51,442 nt of DNA. Origin: CAIKZJ01 sp964626015. Its GTDB lineage: Bacteria > Bacteroidota > Ignavibacteria > Tepidaquicellales > Tepidaquicellaceae. This document shows positions 33,568-43,305 of the stretch, one piece after another. Location of the stretch: contig CAZVCC010000018.1 in NCBI GenBank assembly GCA_964626015.1, forward strand, positions 1-51,442, in the 5' to 3' direction. The translations under genes were made by a program, and so were the position numbers. Each line of letters starts with the position of its first letter. Position 1 is the first letter of the stretch. A model generated the notes under the pieces. It was not told where the DNA came from, did no database searches, and saw only the letters and a list, made by a program, of their open reading frames with translations.

Positions 33568-34792
33568 AAGTCAGTAATCTCCTTTCACCTTCTGTTCTTT
33601 TCAGCTCGGCTATATCCTGAGTAATCTCAGCCGTTCCCAGGTATTCGCCCTTTTCATTCCGTATGGCATAGTAAGCTATATGCACAAACATTCCTTTAAA
33701 GTTTATCCAGAACTTTGCCGCATCTTCTCTGCCCGACCTGAAATCATCAATTATTTTATCAACTATATGTACGCTTGATGGCGGATGGCAAAACTGAACC
33801 TGTCTTCCGAGTATTGCCTTGCTGCGTTCAAATATTCTCTGTTTACCGTGAGAAAAGAACTTCACTTTGTCATCCTTGTCAACAAACGTTATATCAAACG
33901 GCATCGAATCCAAAAGTGATTCAAGCTCTTCAACCGTAAATGACCCGGTTGAAAGCTTTATCCTGTCTGATGTTACATTCCTTTCCTCATCTTCAACTAT
34001 TATTCCTTCAGGTTTCCACTCATTCGTTGGTACATAAATACAGTTGCCTACATCATCAGCTTGCTTATAAACATCATACCAGTCAATATCAGTAAACTTA
34101 TCAAGACACATCGGGAATAATATCTTCTCTTCCTTGTCAATCATTTCTTGCAGCGCCTCCGTAGTCGGCGAGAGCATAAGGTCTATATATCCTTGCAGCG
34201 TCTCAGCATCTGCTTTCTCGTTGTCGTTAAGCACGCTTATTGATGATTTCAAAAATTGTCTTACTTCATCATCCTTCCCCCACATCACTGTAGAAGGTCC
34301 TGTTATATTGTATTTCTCAAGTATCGAAAATATAATATTCTCCTTCTTCATGTAATGTTTCTCTACGTCCATAAGTAAGTTGAATATCCCTTTCAATTGA
34401 TTTATTGCATCAGAAACATTTATCGATTCCTTATTAAACTTACACTTTATAAAAATCTCCTTAAGCTTTGAAAGTTCTGCCTCTATTGCTCTGTTCTCCA
34501 TCCTTAAAGTATGAACCGGATGCCCGTCGGGTACGTCCTTCATATAAGTAAGGTCAATGTTGTCTTTCAACGCTCTCGAATGCATATCGCAGTATTTCTG
34601 TATTTCCTGCGGAGGTAAACCTTCATTAATTAACTCCTGCTCCGCCTGTACTACCTCTCCGTAAGGAACTTGCCCAAGCATTTCCTCAAGTTCTGCTTTC
34701 GTTTTTTCTAAACTTTCATCTTCGTGCAGCTTCAAAAGCAGCTGTTTAAGCTTTTGTACTCTTTCGCTGCTGTTATTTATTAATTCGCTCAT
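33557..34792 (-). CDS. DUF438-hemerythrin-PAS protein
   Basis: A 411-residue soluble protein. Residues 1-75 are DUF438 (LKQLLLKLHEDESLEKTKAE, VPYGEVVQAEQELINEGLPP). Residues 90-240 form a hemerythrin-like HHE domain with the expected His/Glu ligands (DGHPVHTLRMEN, VEKHYMKKENIIFSIL, IDKEEKILFPM), suited to a di-iron site for O2 or NO. Residues 285-400 are a PAS domain (DSMPFDITFVDKDDKVKFFS, ILGRQVQFCHPP, GTAEITQDIAELK). The combination is typical of sensors or NO-handling proteins in anaerobes. First gene of a two-gene minus-strand unit facing the Rrf2 pair. Confidence 0.9.
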   Translation of the reverse strand: MSELINNSSERVQKLKQLLLKLHEDESLEKTKAELEEMLGQVPYGEVVQAEQELINEGLPPQEIQKYCDMHSRALKDNIDLTYMKDVPDGHPVHTLRMENRAIEAELSKLKEIFIKCKFNKESINVSDAINQLKGIFNLLMDVEKHYMKKENIIFSILEKYNITGPSTVMWGKDDEVRQFLKSSISVLNDNEKADAETLQGYIDLMLSPTTEALQEMIDKEEKILFPMCLDKFTDIDWYDVYKQADDVGNCIYVPTNEWKPEGIIVEDEERNVTSDRIKLSTGSFTVEELESLLDSMPFDITFVDKDDKVKFFSHGKQRIFERSKAILGRQVQFCHPPSSVHIVDKIIDDFRSGREDAAKFWINFKGMFVHIAYYAIRNEKGEYLGTAEITQDIAELKRTEGERRLLTYDK

Positions 34793-34926
34793 ATTATTCT
34801 TTTAGTTTATAATCAGACAATAGGGTCTTATTATAAACAACATGCTCTTTGTTTATTTGGTTTCATTTTCCTCTTTTTAACGTGTTTTTCCGTTGCTCTA
34901 TTCTTTTACATTAAATAAATTTACGC

Positions 34927-36495
34927 ATGAAAACACTTCTTTATAACGGTAAAGTCTGGCTTGGCAGCGGGTACTTTGCATCAACAGTCGGAGTAGATTC
35001 CGGTACCGGCACAATAATATTCGTCGGCAAAGGCAGAGCCGATGATAAAAACATTTATTCAGAAGCTATCAACCTTAAGGGTAAACTCGTTCTTCCTGCA
35101 TTCACTGACGGGCATTGTCATCTGTTCAAAGGCGCTCTTGTCAATTCCGAAGTAAACCTCAGGTATTCTGCATCTCGAAAAGATTTTGAAACCCAGATTC
35201 ATTCTTACAAAAGAAACATGAAGAAAGGCGGTTGGATTTTAGGAGGTTATTTCTCGGAAGCTAATTTCAATGAAGACATTACAATTAACAAAAACTTTAT
35301 AGACAGCATCTGCGCTGATATTCCCGTAGTTCTTTTCCGAACAGACCTGCATTCTATTGTCTGTAATACGCTTGCACTTGAAACTCTTTATGTAAGCAGT
35401 ATTGTAGAAAATTTATCCTCAGATGAGGTGATAAAAGATTCCGAAGGCATTCTCACAGGCGAACTGAAAGAAAGAGCAATGTATTCTGTCATCCACGCTT
35501 TGCCGCAAAAAAGTATGAATGAAAAGAAAGCAATTCTTAAAAATCAGATAGAAAGACTCCATTCATACGGTATAACATCGGTAACCGATATATCCTGGCG
35601 CGAAGACCTCGATGTTTATAAATCACTTCTTGATGATAAAGGTTTGTACCTTAAAATTAATTCCGTTGTACCGATTGCCGAATACGATAAGATTGAAGAT
35701 TATAGAAATGAATTTTATGAATATAAATCTTTAATCAGGTTCGGTGGAATGAAAGCTTTCTACGACGGCTCTCTCTCCAGTAAGACTGCTCTGTTCTTTG
35801 ACAATTATAAAGGTTCCAATTCATGCGGTATCCGAACTGAAGAGGTTACTAGCGGTTTGCTGAAAGAACTTGCATTCAAAATCGATAAATCAAGTCTTCA
35901 GCTTGTTATTCATGTAATAGGGGATAAAGCCGTCAGTGAAGCCCTTGACCTTGTCGAACATATCAAAAAGGAAGTCGGTATCTGGGATAGAAGAGTGCGT
36001 CTCGAACATATTCAGCATGTGTCTGACAAAGACCTCGATAGATTTAAAAAGCTTAACATAATTTCTTCCGTCCAGCCCGCTCATCTTTTCTTCGACGCAA
36101 AAGTAGCATCCGAAAATCTTCTAAATCCTGAGACCACACACGTATTCAGGAAGCTTGTTGACAGAGGAAACATAATATGCTTCGGAACGGATTTTCCCGT
36201 AGTTCCTGAAAATCCGTTTGAGAATATATATTATGCAATGACAAGAAAAGCAAAAGGATTTGAAAATGGTTTCAACACAGAAATGTGCCTCGACCTCGAT
36301 ACTTGCCTGAAAGCATACACAATCAGTAACGCCTATGCAAGCTTCGAAGAAAACATTAAAGGAAGCATAAGAGAAGGCAAACAGGCTGATTTAATAGTTG
36401 TTGACAGAGATTTGTTTCAGATTAGTGCGGAAGAAATAAAAAATGCCGTTGTTGAATCAACTTTCATCAACGGCAAAATCGTTTACGGCAGGTAA
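34927..36495 (+). CDS. YtcJ-like amidohydrolase (amidohydrolase family 3)
   Basis: Metal-dependent hydrolase of unknown substrate in the cytoplasm. The beta-sandwich start (LLYNGKVWLGSGYF) is followed by the metal motif in FTDGHCHLFKG (HxH at about residue 65). Further landmarks are ERLHSYGITSVTDIS, GGMKAFYDGSLSSKTA (the loop carrying the bridging Lys-type residue), LQLVIHVIGDKAV, RLEHIQHVSDKD, SVQPAHLFFDA and the metal Asp in CFGTDFPVVPENPF. The closing GSIREGKQADLIVVDRD is the family's C-terminal sandwich. Length 522 is normal for YtcJ-type proteins. Monocistronic; its stop lies 2 bp from that of the converging lipoprotein gene. Confidence 0.88.
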   Translation: MKTLLYNGKVWLGSGYFASTVGVDSGTGTIIFVGKGRADDKNIYSEAINLKGKLVLPAFTDGHCHLFKGALVNSEVNLRYSASRKDFETQIHSYKRNMKKGGWILGGYFSEANFNEDITINKNFIDSICADIPVVLFRTDLHSIVCNTLALETLYVSSIVENLSSDEVIKDSEGILTGELKERAMYSVIHALPQKSMNEKKAILKNQIERLHSYGITSVTDISWREDLDVYKSLLDDKGLYLKINSVVPIAEYDKIEDYRNEFYEYKSLIRFGGMKAFYDGSLSSKTALFFDNYKGSNSCGIRTEEVTSGLLKELAFKIDKSSLQLVIHVIGDKAVSEALDLVEHIKKEVGIWDRRVRLEHIQHVSDKDLDRFKKLNIISSVQPAHLFFDAKVASENLLNPETTHVFRKLVDRGNIICFGTDFPVVPENPFENIYYAMTRKAKGFENGFNTEMCLDLDTCLKAYTISNAYASFEENIKGSIREGKQADLIVVDRDLFQISAEEIKNAVVESTFINGKIVYGR

Positions 36496-36497
36496 CC

Positions 36498-37196
36498 CTA
36501 TTTTCTTAGTACCGCTTCAAGATAAAGTTTCTTTGTTTTGTCTAACATAAGCTCGGATACGGGAAACGACCATACCCCCTTTGTTCCTGACGTGTTAATA
36601 GCATTGCTGCTCTCAATTGCATACGGAAATTCAATCTCAAAATTTACGTTCTTGTTAGCAAATAAAAATGAAAACGCTTTCATGTTGTCTTCCTGGTTCA
36701 CATCGTCGCCCGGGTCGGGTTTGTAAAGCAAACTAAAGTTTATAGTATTCTCGTTTTCTTTCCATATTATTTCCGATTTGCTTTGCTGCTCGCCCGACAT
36801 TTCTTTTGCTGATATGTTTGTAGCGTAGCCAAGTTTTGAAACATCATCAAAATTATATTCAAACCGGTATGTAACCGATGAGTCTTCATTTGTAACACCT
36901 GTTAATGATATTAGCTGTATTCCCTCCTTTGAGCCGAGGTTTTCCCTTATCGGAATTAGCATTGTTTCGTGATTATAGAGTGAATCTCTTACGGATTTCG
37001 CTTTTGCCGAATCCAGCGATTGTACCATCGTAAATAGTAATTCGTAAAATCTTCTGTCTATGTCAAATGTTTGTACCTCAGTTCCTGTACCGTTGCTGTT
37101 TATCTTAATTTTTCGGTCAATGTTTAAGCAGGAACTTAAAGTCATCATGCTAATTAATACAGTTACTGCAAGAACGTAGAATCTTAAATTTTTCAT
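36498..37196 (-). CDS. Lipoprotein of unknown function
   Basis: A 232-residue protein with a lipoprotein signal (YVLAVTVLISMMTLSSCLN, lipobox LSSC). The mature part starts DRKIKINSNGTGTEVQTFDI, a pattern seen in Bacteroidota lipoproteins with an N-terminal beta strand carrying NxxGxG, and is rich in alternating polar/hydrophobic strands. No catalytic motif. It probably sits in the inner leaflet of the outer membrane. Divergent from the subtilase gene across 74 bp. Confidence 0.8.
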   Translation of the reverse strand: MKNLRFYVLAVTVLISMMTLSSCLNIDRKIKINSNGTGTEVQTFDIDRRFYELLFTMVQSLDSAKAKSVRDSLYNHETMLIPIRENLGSKEGIQLISLTGVTNEDSSVTYRFEYNFDDVSKLGYATNISAKEMSGEQQSKSEIIWKENENTINFSLLYKPDPGDDVNQEDNMKAFSFLFANKNVNFEIEFPYAIESSNAINTSGTKGVWSFPVSELMLDKTKKLYLEAVLRK

Positions 37197-37270
37197 GTCG
37201 TAGTTTTTAAATAAAATATATTTAATTTGTGATATTTTTTAAAGTGTGAACTTGTTATTATTACATATCA

Positions 37271-40200
37271 ATGTTTTTTAAAAAGCTCATATTGCTGTTG
37301 TTATTACTTTCGGCTGCATCATCCGTCTTTTCGCAGACCGTTAGAGTTGTAATCAAGTTCAATCAAAATACTCCTGAAAACGTTCTCAATGATTTCGCAA
37401 ATAATAACCTTAGAAATTCACAAAATCCTTTGTTGAAATCAATAGAAAAATACAATATTATTACGTCAACCCGGCTTTTTGATAACTTTGTTTCTAAACT
37501 AAATATAAAGAATAATGAAAACTTTGGTCTTGATAGAATTTTCATTCTGAGTACTAATACCTCGGACGTTAATAGTTTTGTTTCAGAAGTGCAGAAAAAT
37601 AAATACATTGAATATATTAATGAAATAAGAAGCCTTAATCTCGAATCTGTAACTCCTAACGATACCTACTTCTCTAATCAGTATTACTTAAACATGATTA
37701 ATGTCCCGCCTGTCTGGGATTCCCGGCAGGGGGGAGTGCTTGTAGGTATTATTGATTCAGGTATGGATTTCCTCCATCCCGACCTTCAGCAAAGCTATTT
37801 TATTAACACGGGCGAATATGGCAGCGGAAAAGAAACTAACGGTATTGACGATGATAACGACGGATTTATCGATAACTGGCGCGGCTGGAACTTCATAATC
37901 AATAGTAACAATGTTGATGATGATAATTTATACTCACACGGTACTTCTGTCGCAGGTATTATCTCAGCGGGCTTTAACAACGGCATTGGCATTTCGTCCG
38001 TAACCGCAGGCTCAAAGTCGTTAATCCTGAAATGCTTCAACTCTCAGGGTATCGGCTATGAAGACCATATAGCATCTGCAATACTTTACTCAATCATGCA
38101 GGGTGCTAAGGTTATCAACATGAGCTTCGGAGATTATATTTACAGCAACCTTCTCCGCGATGTAATTCGATATGCTTATTCAAATAATATTGTTCTTGTC
38201 GCATCTGCGGGTAACGATAACTCTTACGTTCTTCATTATCCCTCGTCTTTTGATGAAGTTATTTCCGTTGCCGCTAACGATGAAAACTTCAACAAAGCTT
38301 CATTCTCCGCCTATGGCGTTACCGTTGACCTGTACGCCCCGGGTGTGAATATTCTTACCACTTCAAGACTCGGCAAGGGTTTGCCCGAATTCGGAAGTGA
38401 CTATATGTATGCAAACGGTACTTCGTTCTCCGCTCCGATTGTTGCTTCTATTGCTTCATTGTTGCTGGCAAAAAACCCATCGCTTTCTAACGAAGATTTA
38501 AGAGGCATTCTTGTCTCATCAACAGGCTATTTCCCGAATCAGTCAAACTGGGATGATTATTATTCTTCCGGAATGCTCAACGCTCTGTCTTCTTATCAGA
38601 ATTATAATAATCCGAGTACTGCAAGAATATATTCCCCCAATCTTAATTACAGCTTTACAAACGATACAGTGAATATTGCTTTAACGGCTGCATCTGCTTT
38701 CTTTAATTCTTATTCATTGAAATATGGTGCAGGTCTGAAGCCCGTCACTTACACAAACCTTTTCACTTCACCTGTGCAGGTTATCCGCGATACGGTTTTC
38801 AAGTGGAACACCTCGTCTTTGCAGGATTCAGTATATACTCTTAAACTTCAAATCTTTTCAAGCAGCGGAAGAATCATTGAGCACAGCACTGTTATTAATA
38901 AAAATAAATCCTCTCCATTAATAACAGACTATACAAACGGAGAGATAGTATATAAAGACGGCTTCTCCGAATTCATTACATTCAATACAAACGTTCCCAC
39001 GAAAGGACTCATCAACTATAAGCGTAAGAATGTTAACGAACCATACACCTCTGTATTAGCTGATGAAGGCAATATTGGTTATATCACAACAAGTCATTTT
39101 GCACAACTCGAACATTTCAAACTTTCTTCTGAAACTGATTACGAATTTTATCTTGAAGCAATTTCACAAAACGGAAAGCAGACAGTTATAAACGATTCCT
39201 CTTTTCATTTCCGAACGAAAAAGCAGATTGATAAATACTCTTTTATAAAGAAACCCTACAACCTGCCGAAGTCACAGGTCTTTGGTAAAGTAGTCGATAT
39301 CAGCAATAACGGAAGCAAGAATATTTTTATAAACAATCTTAATTCAGGATTAACAGCTGAGATTTATCAGTTTAACGGAAATAAATTTAATCTTTCCACT
39401 CCCGCATGGATTGGCAGCAATGTAATCCGTGATATTATTTTGAGGAATAATAAATGGAGCCTGCTTACATCCTCACAGCAAAGAACGGGCAGTATTTATC
39501 AGTCTCCTGCAGATTATCAGGTACCATCGGTAAAGATTTGGGATAGCGGCAGTCAGAATGAATTCTGGTCTTCAGTGTATGCCGATGTTGACGGAGACGG
39601 CGTCGAGGAGGTTCTCGGGTTTGATGTTAATGGTCTAAGGATAATGAAATATCAGGGCAGCGTATCCGATTTTGCCTATCTGAATTATCTTCCCTCAAAT
39701 GCATCCAGTTTTGCCAACTCACAGAATTCGCTTGTTCATGATTTCGATAACGACGGAAAGATGGAAATTGTCTTCACAAATTCATTCTTCGATAGCGATG
39801 GTGTGCAGAATACCTCCGTTAACATATATGAGCACGTCAGCGGAAATTCTTTTGCTTTGCTTTTCCATGAAGAGTACCCTCTCATTATCAAAGGCGATAA
39901 TTTAAGTCTCGGTGACTTCAACGGCGACGGGCAAAAAGAAATAGCTGTCGGCTTCAGTACAGACCTTGCCATACCCGTAAAACTTTTCTCCGTACTGTTT
40001 ATTAAGAGCACGGGCAGTAATTCATTCTCCGAGTATTCTTCTATTGAATTTTTCAACAGTTACCCGCAGTCTGAAATCTCCTCAAAGACAGGCGATACAG
40101 ATAATGACGGCAAGGACGAACTTATCATTAGCGAAAGCAATAATTTGTATATAGTAAAGTATAATCAGTCCGCAAACAAGTTTGAACCTTTATTCTTTAA

Positions 40201-41482
40201 AGAAGGTATTAACTCATACAATTCAATAACCTATGACTTCGATAATAACGGCATAAAAGAAGTCGGCGTTAACTCCGCCGATTCTCTGATATTCCTTGAG
40301 AAGAACATTCCCTTTGCAGGTCCTCAAACACCCGCAGGGCTAATGGGTTACAGCCTTGACTCAAATTCTGTCAGTCTTTCATTTCAAAATGTAATCGGTG
40401 CGCAGTATTATAAAATATATAAGGGTAACAGCGATTCAACCGGTTATATCGTTTGCGATTCAACCTCATCATTAAATTACATAGATAATTCTGTATCCAA
40501 TAAAAGAGATTATTACTATAAGGTTTCCGCAGTTGATACTTCCAGACCAGAAAAGGAAAGTATGCTCACAGGATTTGTAAAAGTCTTTGTTCACAATAAG
40601 TCAAGACTCCTAAGTGCAATATATGACAAAGGCAGCGTATTTCTTAAGTTCTCAGAGAAAATTCCTGTTGTTATTCCAAACCCTGAACTGTTCATTTTAA
40701 ACGATAACATAGTTCCCAATAGCGTTGCGATTAAAAGCAATTATGAATATTCTCTCAGCTTTAAAGATAAAATTATATACGGTACGAGTTCAATAAGAAC
40801 AAAAAGTTTATTCGATTTCTATTCCTCCCCCGTTGACACAAACTCAGTATCTTTTTCCGTTCAGGAATCCGATTCATCTTCATTCTATATAAGTACTTTG
40901 AAGCTTATCAGCAGTGATTTGCTTTCCGTTGAGTTTAACGAAAACGTAGATACAGTATCGGCTTATAATCTTTCAAACTACGTTATCGAACCTTTTAACC
41001 TGAAAGTAATTTCTGCCGTCAGGGATAACTCAAACAAAAAAATTCTCTACATCGGCGTTAACAGCAAAGGCAATATTGGTGCAAGCGGTAAGACATATTT
41101 TATACGGCTTAACAATATTTTCTCTGAAAGCGGAGCTAAAATCGTTAATGGAAGCGGTAGCATGTTCAGTCTTAGCTTCGTAAAAGAAGACCTGTCAGGT
41201 ATCGCAGTCTATCCTAATCCGTTCAGTAAAAGCAAAGCGTCAAAGCAGATAGTAACTTTCGCAAACCTTACGAAGTCCGCCAAAATATACGTGTACAGCC
41301 TTACCGGTGCTATGATTATAGAACTAACTGAAAACGACGGCAACGGAGGTGTCGAGTGGGACCTCAGGGATTCAAAAGGAAACGAAGTCCCCTCAGGAAT
41401 TTATATCTATAAAGTCGAAGGTAAAAATTCTCAGGGTGTAGAAGTCGAAAGTAAAATGAGCAAGTTTGCGGTCGTAAAGTAA
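37271..41482 (+). CDS. Large secreted subtilisin-like protease with VCBS repeats and T9SS sorting domain
   Basis: A 1,403-residue exoprotease. Signal peptide FFKKLILLLLLLSAASSVFSQ; a propeptide-like region (about 22-120); S8 catalytic domain with Asp162 (VGIIDSGMDFLHP), His223 (LYSHGTSVAGII) and Ser385 (NGTSFSAPIVASI). A beta-sandwich and Fn3-like region follows. Then there is a run of Ca-binding FG-GAP/VCBS-type repeats at about 770-1010 (DVDGDGVEEV, HDFDNDGKMEI, GDFNGDGQKEI, GDTDNDGKDEL, YDFDNNGIKEV), another Fn3, and a C-terminal sorting domain (GIAVYPNPF, VYSLTGAMI, LRDSKGNEVPSGIYIYKVEG). Exported by Sec, then T9SS, to the cell surface or medium. Confidence 0.93.
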   Translation: MFFKKLILLLLLLSAASSVFSQTVRVVIKFNQNTPENVLNDFANNNLRNSQNPLLKSIEKYNIITSTRLFDNFVSKLNIKNNENFGLDRIFILSTNTSDVNSFVSEVQKNKYIEYINEIRSLNLESVTPNDTYFSNQYYLNMINVPPVWDSRQGGVLVGIIDSGMDFLHPDLQQSYFINTGEYGSGKETNGIDDDNDGFIDNWRGWNFIINSNNVDDDNLYSHGTSVAGIISAGFNNGIGISSVTAGSKSLILKCFNSQGIGYEDHIASAILYSIMQGAKVINMSFGDYIYSNLLRDVIRYAYSNNIVLVASAGNDNSYVLHYPSSFDEVISVAANDENFNKASFSAYGVTVDLYAPGVNILTTSRLGKGLPEFGSDYMYANGTSFSAPIVASIASLLLAKNPSLSNEDLRGILVSSTGYFPNQSNWDDYYSSGMLNALSSYQNYNNPSTARIYSPNLNYSFTNDTVNIALTAASAFFNSYSLKYGAGLKPVTYTNLFTSPVQVIRDTVFKWNTSSLQDSVYTLKLQIFSSSGRIIEHSTVINKNKSSPLITDYTNGEIVYKDGFSEFITFNTNVPTKGLINYKRKNVNEPYTSVLADEGNIGYITTSHFAQLEHFKLSSETDYEFYLEAISQNGKQTVINDSSFHFRTKKQIDKYSFIKKPYNLPKSQVFGKVVDISNNGSKNIFINNLNSGLTAEIYQFNGNKFNLSTPAWIGSNVIRDIILRNNKWSLLTSSQQRTGSIYQSPADYQVPSVKIWDSGSQNEFWSSVYADVDGDGVEEVLGFDVNGLRIMKYQGSVSDFAYLNYLPSNASSFANSQNSLVHDFDNDGKMEIVFTNSFFDSDGVQNTSVNIYEHVSGNSFALLFHEEYPLIIKGDNLSLGDFNGDGQKEIAVGFSTDLAIPVKLFSVLFIKSTGSNSFSEYSSIEFFNSYPQSEISSKTGDTDNDGKDELIISESNNLYIVKYNQSANKFEPLFFKEGINSYNSITYDFDNNGIKEVGVNSADSLIFLEKNIPFAGPQTPAGLMGYSLDSNSVSLSFQNVIGAQYYKIYKGNSDSTGYIVCDSTSSLNYIDNSVSNKRDYYYKVSAVDTSRPEKESMLTGFVKVFVHNKSRLLSAIYDKGSVFLKFSEKIPVVIPNPELFILNDNIVPNSVAIKSNYEYSLSFKDKIIYGTSSIRTKSLFDFYSSPVDTNSVSFSVQESDSSSFYISTLKLISSDLLSVEFNENVDTVSAYNLSNYVIEPFNLKVISAVRDNSNKKILYIGVNSKGNIGASGKTYFIRLNNIFSESGAKIVNGSGSMFSLSFVKEDLSGIAVYPNPFSKSKASKQIVTFANLTKSAKIYVYSLTGAMIIELTENDGNGGVEWDLRDSKGNEVPSGIYIYKVEGKNSQGVEVESKMSKFAVVK

Positions 41483-41584
41483 TTTGTTTATATTGATTGC
41501 AAATGAGTTTTGTAGTGTAATAATTTGTCATTAAAACTAAACATTATTATAATTGAATTTTCAATTTTCTAATTTATTTACGAA

Positions 41585-42088
41585 ATGAAAAAGACATTTA
41601 TCTCACTCGCTTTAATCTTGATATCATTAAATAATGTTAATCCTCAAAATTTGCAAACAATTTCTTCGTTGGAAAATATTTTTAAATCAGATGAAACACT
41701 TTATTCCAGTATATCGCTTGGTCCTGTTTTATACATAGATAATTCAAAACTGAGTCCTGACTTTGGAATAGATATAGGAATAAGACATCAATTTAGTAAG
41801 TCATTTTACTTAGAAGGAAAATTTGATTATATACCCGCAAAAAATACAATTTATCTTATAGCACTGGTTCCGCAATGGAGTTTGTATAATAACAAAACAC
41901 TTAATTTTGTGTTGGGAACCGGTTTGGAATTCATTGCAATTAGACATGAAGGTGCTGTAATTCTTCCTCTCGCGATAGCAAAATTAGAGATAAATATTAT
42001 TGATGATTTCTTTATTTCTCCGGAGTTTAGATATATCCCTTTTTTAGCAACTTTAAATTTTGGATACAGGGTTCCATCAAAGTTGTAA
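41585..42088 (+). CDS. Small secreted, probably outer-membrane beta-barrel protein
   Basis: A 167-residue protein with a signal peptide (MKKTFISLALILISLNNVNPQ). The rest alternates hydrophobic and polar residues in barrel-like strands (LYSSISLGPVLYID, DIGIRHQFSKSFYLEGKFDY, LNFVLGTGLEFIAIRHEG, FFISPEFRYIPF). At this length it would form about eight strands. No family recognised. Arranged in tandem with a similar gene 48 bp downstream. Confidence 0.65.
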   Translation: MKKTFISLALILISLNNVNPQNLQTISSLENIFKSDETLYSSISLGPVLYIDNSKLSPDFGIDIGIRHQFSKSFYLEGKFDYIPAKNTIYLIALVPQWSLYNNKTLNFVLGTGLEFIAIRHEGAVILPLAIAKLEINIIDDFFISPEFRYIPFLATLNFGYRVPSKL

Positions 42089-42136
42089 ATGAATTATTAA
42101 ATTTAACTTAATACTAAAATCGTTTATATAATAATT

Positions 42137-42775
42137 ATGAATAAATTAATTATAGCATTATTTCTAATAATAATAACTGTGTCTTCCTCTATTTCTCAAA
42201 CCTCATACTTTCAATCAGAGAATCTAAAATCCATTTCTAAATATAATAACAAAAAATTCATGGTTGGTTTCGGTCTTGGGTTTAATATTCCTATTTCTAA
42301 TATGAAGGATAGATATGTTTTAATGCTGTTTGGAAATATATCAGGTCATAATAAGATTAATAATGACATTTATATCGGTTTTAATATATTTACTTCACCG
42401 GAGTTTGCGACTTTATTTCCATCTAACACAGCAACAAATGAAACGGGACTTACTTCAATCTGTGCAGACATCCGCTATAAGTTCTTTACGGATAAAAGAA
42501 ACACTTCTGCTTACTTTAACTTCGGTGCAGGAATTTACATGACGAAAGATAAATATGAATCAACAGACCCTATTAACAATTCAAGACTAAGTGTTAACCC
42601 TGGTGTAAATCTTGGCGTAGGTATTTTCGGTAATATATCTGAAGATGTAATCCTCGATGTGAACTCCACATATAATTTATATTATAATTCACACATAATG
42701 GAATATCCCAAATATAGTTCAAGTAAACTCTTTAACTACATTTTAATTTCAGCTTCTCTAAAATTTATTATTTAA
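42137..42775 (+). CDS. Outer-membrane beta-barrel protein
   Basis: A 212-residue protein with a signal peptide (LIIALFLIIITVSSSISQ) and clear amphipathic strands (FMVGFGLGFNIPIS, TSICADIRYKFFTD, SAYFNFGAGIYMTKD, SVNPGVNLGVGIFG). It ends in a hydrophobic strand (YILISASLKFII), as barrel proteins do for BAM recognition, although the last residue is Ile rather than Phe. Similar in style to the preceding gene and possibly an ancient duplicate. Function unknown. Confidence 0.7.
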   Translation: MNKLIIALFLIIITVSSSISQTSYFQSENLKSISKYNNKKFMVGFGLGFNIPISNMKDRYVLMLFGNISGHNKINNDIYIGFNIFTSPEFATLFPSNTATNETGLTSICADIRYKFFTDKRNTSAYFNFGAGIYMTKDKYESTDPINNSRLSVNPGVNLGVGIFGNISEDVILDVNSTYNLYYNSHIMEYPKYSSSKLFNYILISASLKFII

Positions 42776-42793
42776 CTTAATCCCCAAAAATTA

Positions 42794-42820
42794 AGAAGGC
42801 ACCGCATAGCAGTGCCTTCT
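42794..42820. terminator. Bidirectional terminator between the barrel gene and HU
   Basis: Stem agaaggcac / gtgccttct, 9 bp, 9-base loop. On the minus strand the stem is followed by taattttt, so it fits best as the HU terminator; on the plus strand the T-run is weak. Confidence 0.8.
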
Positions 42821-42841
42821 ATTCGTTAAACTGTCTGTAAT

Positions 42842-43120
42842 TTATTTTCCGTTAACGAAATCGCTGAATTCTTTTCCTGCTTTGAATTTAACGGTTTTCT
42901 TTGCAGCAATCTTTATCGGTTTTCCTGTTTGCGGGTTTCTGCCTGTTCTTGCTTTTCTCTTGCCTGAGGAGAATGTTCCGAAACCTACGAGGCCTACTCT
43001 GTCACCCTTTTTAACTGCTTTCTTAACGGCTGTCATGAATGATTCAAGTACTGCTCTTGCAGCTACTTTTGTGATCTTAGCATCTCCTGCTAATTTGTCG
43101 ATGAGTTGTTCTTTGTTCAT
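42842..43120 (-). CDS. hup: HU-family DNA-binding protein
   Basis: Small nucleoid protein that bends DNA as a dimer. The 92 residues match HU along their length: NKEQLIDKLAGDAKITKVAA (helices 1-2), GDRVGLVGFGTFSSGKRKAR (dimer core, GFGTF), then the DNA-binding arm GRNPQTGKPIKIAAKKTVKF with its RNPQTG tip and intercalating Pro, and the closing KAGKEFSDFVNGK. Monocistronic with its own terminator. Confidence 0.97.
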   Translation of the reverse strand: MNKEQLIDKLAGDAKITKVAARAVLESFMTAVKKAVKKGDRVGLVGFGTFSSGKRKARTGRNPQTGKPIKIAAKKTVKFKAGKEFSDFVNGK

Positions 43121-43305
43121 AGTTATGTATTTTAATTTATTAAACTGTTAAAAATAGTATTGTATTATGAAAAAAGCAAGAAGTAAACCAATCACACTTT
43201 TTTAACGTCCCTGTTTTCCCCAATCTGTATTGATTTCCCGTAAACACGAAAAAATATAAAATAGTCTCTTTCTGAAAACTCTTATAGGCATTATGCTGCA
43301 GCATT

